Source of the DNA: Anthostomella pinea
Lineage: Eukaryota > Ascomycota > Sordariomycetes > Xylariales > Xylariaceae
Direction of reading: 5' to 3'
NCBI GenBank assembly: GCA_963556695.1
Contig: CAUWAG010000020.1
Span: 372,001-436,000, forward strand
Length of the DNA: 64,000 bases
Shown here: in pieces, positions 60,501 to 64,000 of the stretch
How positions within the stretch are numbered: position 1 is the first letter of the stretch
How the letters are laid out: each line of letters opens with the position of its first letter
The notes under the pieces: generated by a model
Seen by the model: only the letters and a program-made list of their open reading frames with translations
Databases searched by the model: none
Told to the model about the DNA's origin: nothing
Made by a program: the position numbers and the translations under genes

Positions 60501-62277
60501 GGAAGTAGGCTGCTCAATGCACCTCATTCATCATGCTGCAGGTGTGTGCTGTCACAGGCAGCAGCACGCCTTTGTCCGACCGACCACCATGAGAGAATGC
60601 CGACATCGCCGACGAATGGGGGGTCGGGTATTGGATCGTATGGGAAGGTCGTCATCATCTCGGATGAAGGGTCGCCGACAGTTCCCAGGTATAATCACGT
60701 GAGATTGTCTTGTTGGTAGTTCGTGTGACGGCTGCGGGCGGCGAGTTCCTGTGACACAATGAGCATAAGGGGATAGATCCTCGCTCCTGCCTGGCCTTCT
60801 TCTGGTGTGGACAGGGGGGCGGATGAGTAAGCAGCACCTGAACCGGTGAGCCAGGACGGCCGACCAGGTCGTAAAACCAGGAGGTCAGGACTGGTAGATA
60901 GAAAGGGCGAAGTCCGTAGAGATGGAGTTGGGTCGCCCAGAGTTTATATCTATGTTCAAAGCAGCTCGGGTACCGGGCGAGGATGTTGTCAAACACCAGC
61001 GTCATAAGATCTTGCACGAGAGTCTCACCGGTCCCTTACATGTTCGATATTTGACCAATCATGCACGGGATGAGGCTCACCGGTCCCATAGAAGCATACA
61101 GCCCCCACAAGACGCACGCCGAGAAGCCTCACTGGCGAGTAATGATTTGCGAAGGAAAGATGCAGGATTCGGTCGAGGGCGTGGGGGTGGATAAGCGCAT
61201 TGCCCTGTACGGATACGAGCCCTTGTCCTGGCAAGTCGGCTGCGATAGTCTGTCATATATGACAGGACAGTACGCAGGTTATTGACTAGACACAGGGTTG
61301 CATTGAGCACCGGTAGCGTTCAAGTGACAAGGTGGGGACACACAGACCTTTCGGGGGGATATAGCGGCCCTTGAAGGCTGTGATTATCGAGACGGTGGGT
61401 TGAGAAGCAGCGGGACGACGGACTGAGAGGCAACGAGATGAGTCGTATAGCAGCAACTCCGTAAATACATGCGGATCCTTCTCACTGCAAAGCCCTAGCA
61501 CTGACCAAGGGCACCGAAAGCAATAATTACCCCCGTATACCTATATGCTTGGACACGTTTTACCCACGGATACTCTGCACATAAGATAGAAGATGGTGCA
61601 AGTCCAAAGCCCACCAGCTTCTCCTTCCGCAGACAACGGTATCATACTAGAGCTTGAACTGGAGCAGGCGGGGGCATAGACGGGGAGGCCTGTATCGTAA
61701 AGCAGTTCAAGTTCGTATCAGACCGGGTAACCAGATAGTATCCCGGTCATCAGGACTTCACGGGTGGCTATCACCCAGATCTAGATGCTTTGTGAATATG
61801 ACAGCTAGTTTCCTGTAAGGGGTATTCACAAGCTTGAGGCCTTTGCGTCGGTTACATACCAGGGACTGGTAGCTTAAAGGCATGCTGCTCGGATCTGTTG
61901 TCATAACATCACAGAACCGACAACACAATCAGGAATATTCATCAATGTATACTCACATCAGCAAAGAAAACAGGAGGGGTCTTGAAGACCTTCAGAGGCA
62001 CAAGAGATCTCTTGACCCCATGAGTGAAGAACAACAAAGCCTGGCAGAAGTCTTCTTTCCTGAGAGATCATTCTCACTCCCGTCCCGCTGCCTCCCCCTA
62101 TCCGACATGACACAAGCGATCGGAAATGCGCTGGCATCAAACGACTTCCCAGTGGCAAGGGTGATCACCCCAGCGTCTCCCAGCTTAGCCATTGCCTTCA
62201 GGGTAAACATTCAGCGATTTTTGGTGGGTCTAAGAATGCTGAGAGGCCGTCTACATTGACTGAGGGCGTGTCTTTTC
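57587..62277. other. Telomere-bounded 4.7-kb segment, no recognised gene
   Basis: The segment lies between outward-facing telomere tracts. Its open frames are short (mostly below 155 codons), occur on both strands and match no family. I see no reverse transcriptase, transposase, helicase or terminal inverted repeat other than the telomere tracts. The composition is not obviously AT-rich, so strong RIP is not apparent. Confidence 0.6.
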
Positions 62278-62304
62278 TTAGGGTTAGGGTTAGGGTTAGG
62301 GTTA
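62278..62304. repeat. Interstitial telomere tract, TTAGGG orientation
   Basis: Four perfect TTAGGG units plus TTA, the G-rich orientation expected at the right end of a chromosome and opposite to the tract at 57565. Confidence 0.95.
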
Positions 62305-62394
62305 AGGGGTCACTGAGAGCTAGAGCTCGGGTGTACAAGGCAGCTCGCCACAGACATTAACAGTCGTATGACGAGCGCAATTATAGTTACTACA

Positions 62395-63317
62395 TTACTG
62401 GTGCTTCTCCTGGTCCTCTTTAATCCCCTGCATCACCCAGTTCGAATGGTGCTTCGCATACTCCTCCTCTCCCTCCTTCGTCTTCATCGCCTCCTTCATC
62501 TCGAACTTATCCGGCACATTGACGCCCCTTTCCACAGCTGGCCGCTTCTGGATCACTCCCAACCATTTCTTCACCTCGGGAAAGGGGTCAATAGGCACGC
62601 CAGCCCACTCGGCCCAGTTCACCCACGAAAAGCAGCAAAGATCAGCGATCGTGTACTTGCCACCGGCCAACCACAGCCCCTGTCCGGCGTCGTTTTGGTA
62701 CTTGAGACGATCGTTGAGGACCTGGTATAGACGTTTGGATTCGGACTGGTACCTGTTGATGGCATAGTCTATCTTGGTCGGGGCGTAGCGGTAGAAGTGG
62801 TTTGCCTGGCCTTGCATGGGACCGATACCTAATTGCATCCAGGTGAGCCAGGACAGCATCTCCCAGTACTCGTCGCTGTTGTAGGGGAATGAGATGCTGT
62901 GGTCCTTGTCGTACTTCTCGCAGAGGTAGAGCTGGATTGAGGCTCCTTCGAAGACTCGGAGGGATTTGCCTGAGGTCTTGTCTACGATGGCTGGGATACG
63001 GCCGTTGGCTAATAAAGCTCATATATGTCAGCTACAAATGTAGGGGAGAAGGTAAGTGGAAGTGGAAGTGGCGTAGAGCACAGCACGGACGGTTGATCTT
63101 CAGGAACCATTCTTCCTTTTGCACATTCTTGGCGATGTCGATCTTGTGGACGTTGTATTTGACACCCAACTCTTCGAGTGTACAGCTGATCTTCTGGCCG
63201 TTGGGCGTGCCGGCCGTGTACCTGTGCAGTGCAGAAAGCGTTAGCTTTGGGATGGCAGCCGGGAAGGGTAGTATAACGCAGCGCAACGCACAGGTCTATC
63301 TTCGCCTCTTCAGCCAT
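62395..63317 (-). CDS. Glutathione S-transferase, Ure2-like
   Basis: Three exons (63292-63317, 63091-63221, 62395-63008; GT-AG introns of 70 and 82 nt) encode 256 aa. The thioredoxin-like N-terminal domain begins [25 protein letters not shown], with the TPNG(Q/K) motif of Ure2p-type enzymes, and contains the glutathione-contacting [13 protein letters not shown] and the ESS-like EGASIQLYL. The helical C-terminal domain contains [11 protein letters not shown] and [20 protein letters not shown], whose YTIADL N-capping region is typical of GSTs. It conjugates or reduces electrophiles and peroxides with glutathione in the cytosol. It lacks the Asn-rich prion domain of yeast Ure2. It lies just 90 bp beyond the right telomere tract and is intact. 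Confidence 0.94.
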
Positions 63318-64000
63318 TGTCTCTCTCGATGCAACGGTCTATGTTGTTGGCTGTTCGATGGTCAAGTGTTTACAATGATGATCTCGAATAGAAAGACCGC
63401 AGACTTTCAATGGAATGGTTGAGTTCGAGACTATCCTTGACGTCATATTGACGGGACTGTACAGTAACTATGCGTGCTCTTCCGGCAAGCCCGTGTCCCT
63501 ACCATATGATCTCAGCATATTGAAGAGATCTCCAGGAGCTGGTTTACACCACAGGACACGATGGTCAGTATTTCAACACGCATGAGAAAGAATAGGACAA
63601 TAGATCTGTATGATGATGGCAAGCCTTCATCAACGCCTATCGACATCTATCGAACCGGAGATATATCCGCCAAAAGGACCTTGCGACCCTCCTTGTCCTC
63701 ATCATCTCGGATTCGCCCCATACAAGTCGTTAGTGTCGTAGTCTAAAGTAAATGTTTACATAGATACCTGCCTAGGAGGAGGTGGTTAAGGGGCAATCCC
63801 CAGACCCCGATTGGTGCAAGTAATCGCACTCCCGGACTTGGAGCTACCTACCCCGCAGGCCCACCATTACGGAAGGACATATGACATCTGGAACACGGGC
63901 ATCACATATTCAAGACCCAGTCAAGAGAAGACGTCATCACAAGCTTAAAGCTCACTTCTAGCAGCACCCATGCGATTTGTCTCTAGAGTGGTCTCTAGAG
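63318..64000. other. Upstream region of the GST gene, no further gene supported
   Basis: A 61-codon plus frame starts at 63561, but nothing supports it. The terminal 250 bp carry no recognisable feature. Confidence 0.5.

Noticed and set aside
61882..62259. 125-codon plus frame just inside the right telomere tract
   Set aside because: Translation has no recognisable domain or repeat and an overlapping minus frame is equally open; not strong enough to call.
1..64000. CRISPR arrays, bacterial operons, rRNA genes, autonomous transposons
   Set aside because: No regularly spaced identical repeats with unique spacers, no 5S or large rRNA sequence, and no transposase, integrase or reverse transcriptase motif seen in any frame.

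Overview
The window reads as nuclear DNA of a filamentous ascomycete (Pezizomycotina). The evidence is many 55-85 nt introns with GTRNGT donors, lineage-typical families (CFEM receptor, GH11 xylanase, Zn2Cys6 regulator, DUF1765 protein, Dal5-type and polyamine-type MFS carriers, small cysteine-rich secreted protein), TTAGGG-type telomere tracts and a nuclear tRNA-Trp. I cannot name the genus from sequence alone.

Layout. 1-3.6 kb: pyrimidine-rich low-complexity DNA with splice-like sites, then an array of decayed repeats. 3.7-28.6 kb: ordinary, widely spaced genes: a CFEM/PTH11-like receptor (-), GH11 endoxylanase (-), acyltransferase-3 membrane protein (-), ADH6-like alcohol dehydrogenase (+), ribosome-biogenesis factor Rpf2 (+) and a large DUF1765 protein (+). 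A 308-bp MITE with TA target duplication lies between the acyltransferase and the dehydrogenase. 29-45 kb: an accessory-metabolism stretch with a DHA1 polyamine-type MFS gene (apparently frameshifted), a Dal5/allantoate-type MFS divergent from two consecutive 2-oxoglutarate/Fe(II) dioxygenases, an integral-membrane pseudogene, a secreted cysteine-rich protein, a tRNA and a Zn2Cys6 transcription factor. The Dal5-2OG-2OG group is the most plausible functional mini-cluster.

45-57 kb: decayed, mosaic, subtelomere-like DNA. It holds a short tandem duplication, a cluster of CCCYTATCGGC motifs, broken coding fragments (a zinc finger like that of UBX-domain proteins, an ankyrin repeat with a frameshift, a double C2H2 module) and two paralogues of a family with an LPxExRDKIY motif, one intact and one interrupted by TAA. 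57.6-62.3 kb: a 4.7-kb segment with no recognisable gene, bounded by CCCTAA repeats on the left and TTAGGG repeats on the right, oriented like the two ends of a linear telomere-capped molecule. 62.4-63.3 kb: an intact Ure2-like glutathione S-transferase (-).

The best candidates for something new are the telomere-bounded 4.7-kb segment, the mosaic of captured gene pieces beside it, and the degenerate repeat array at 2.0-2.7 kb. Three otherwise recognisable coding regions each lack a single nucleotide at a short homopolymer or near a splice site, so sequencing error must be separated from real pseudogenisation.
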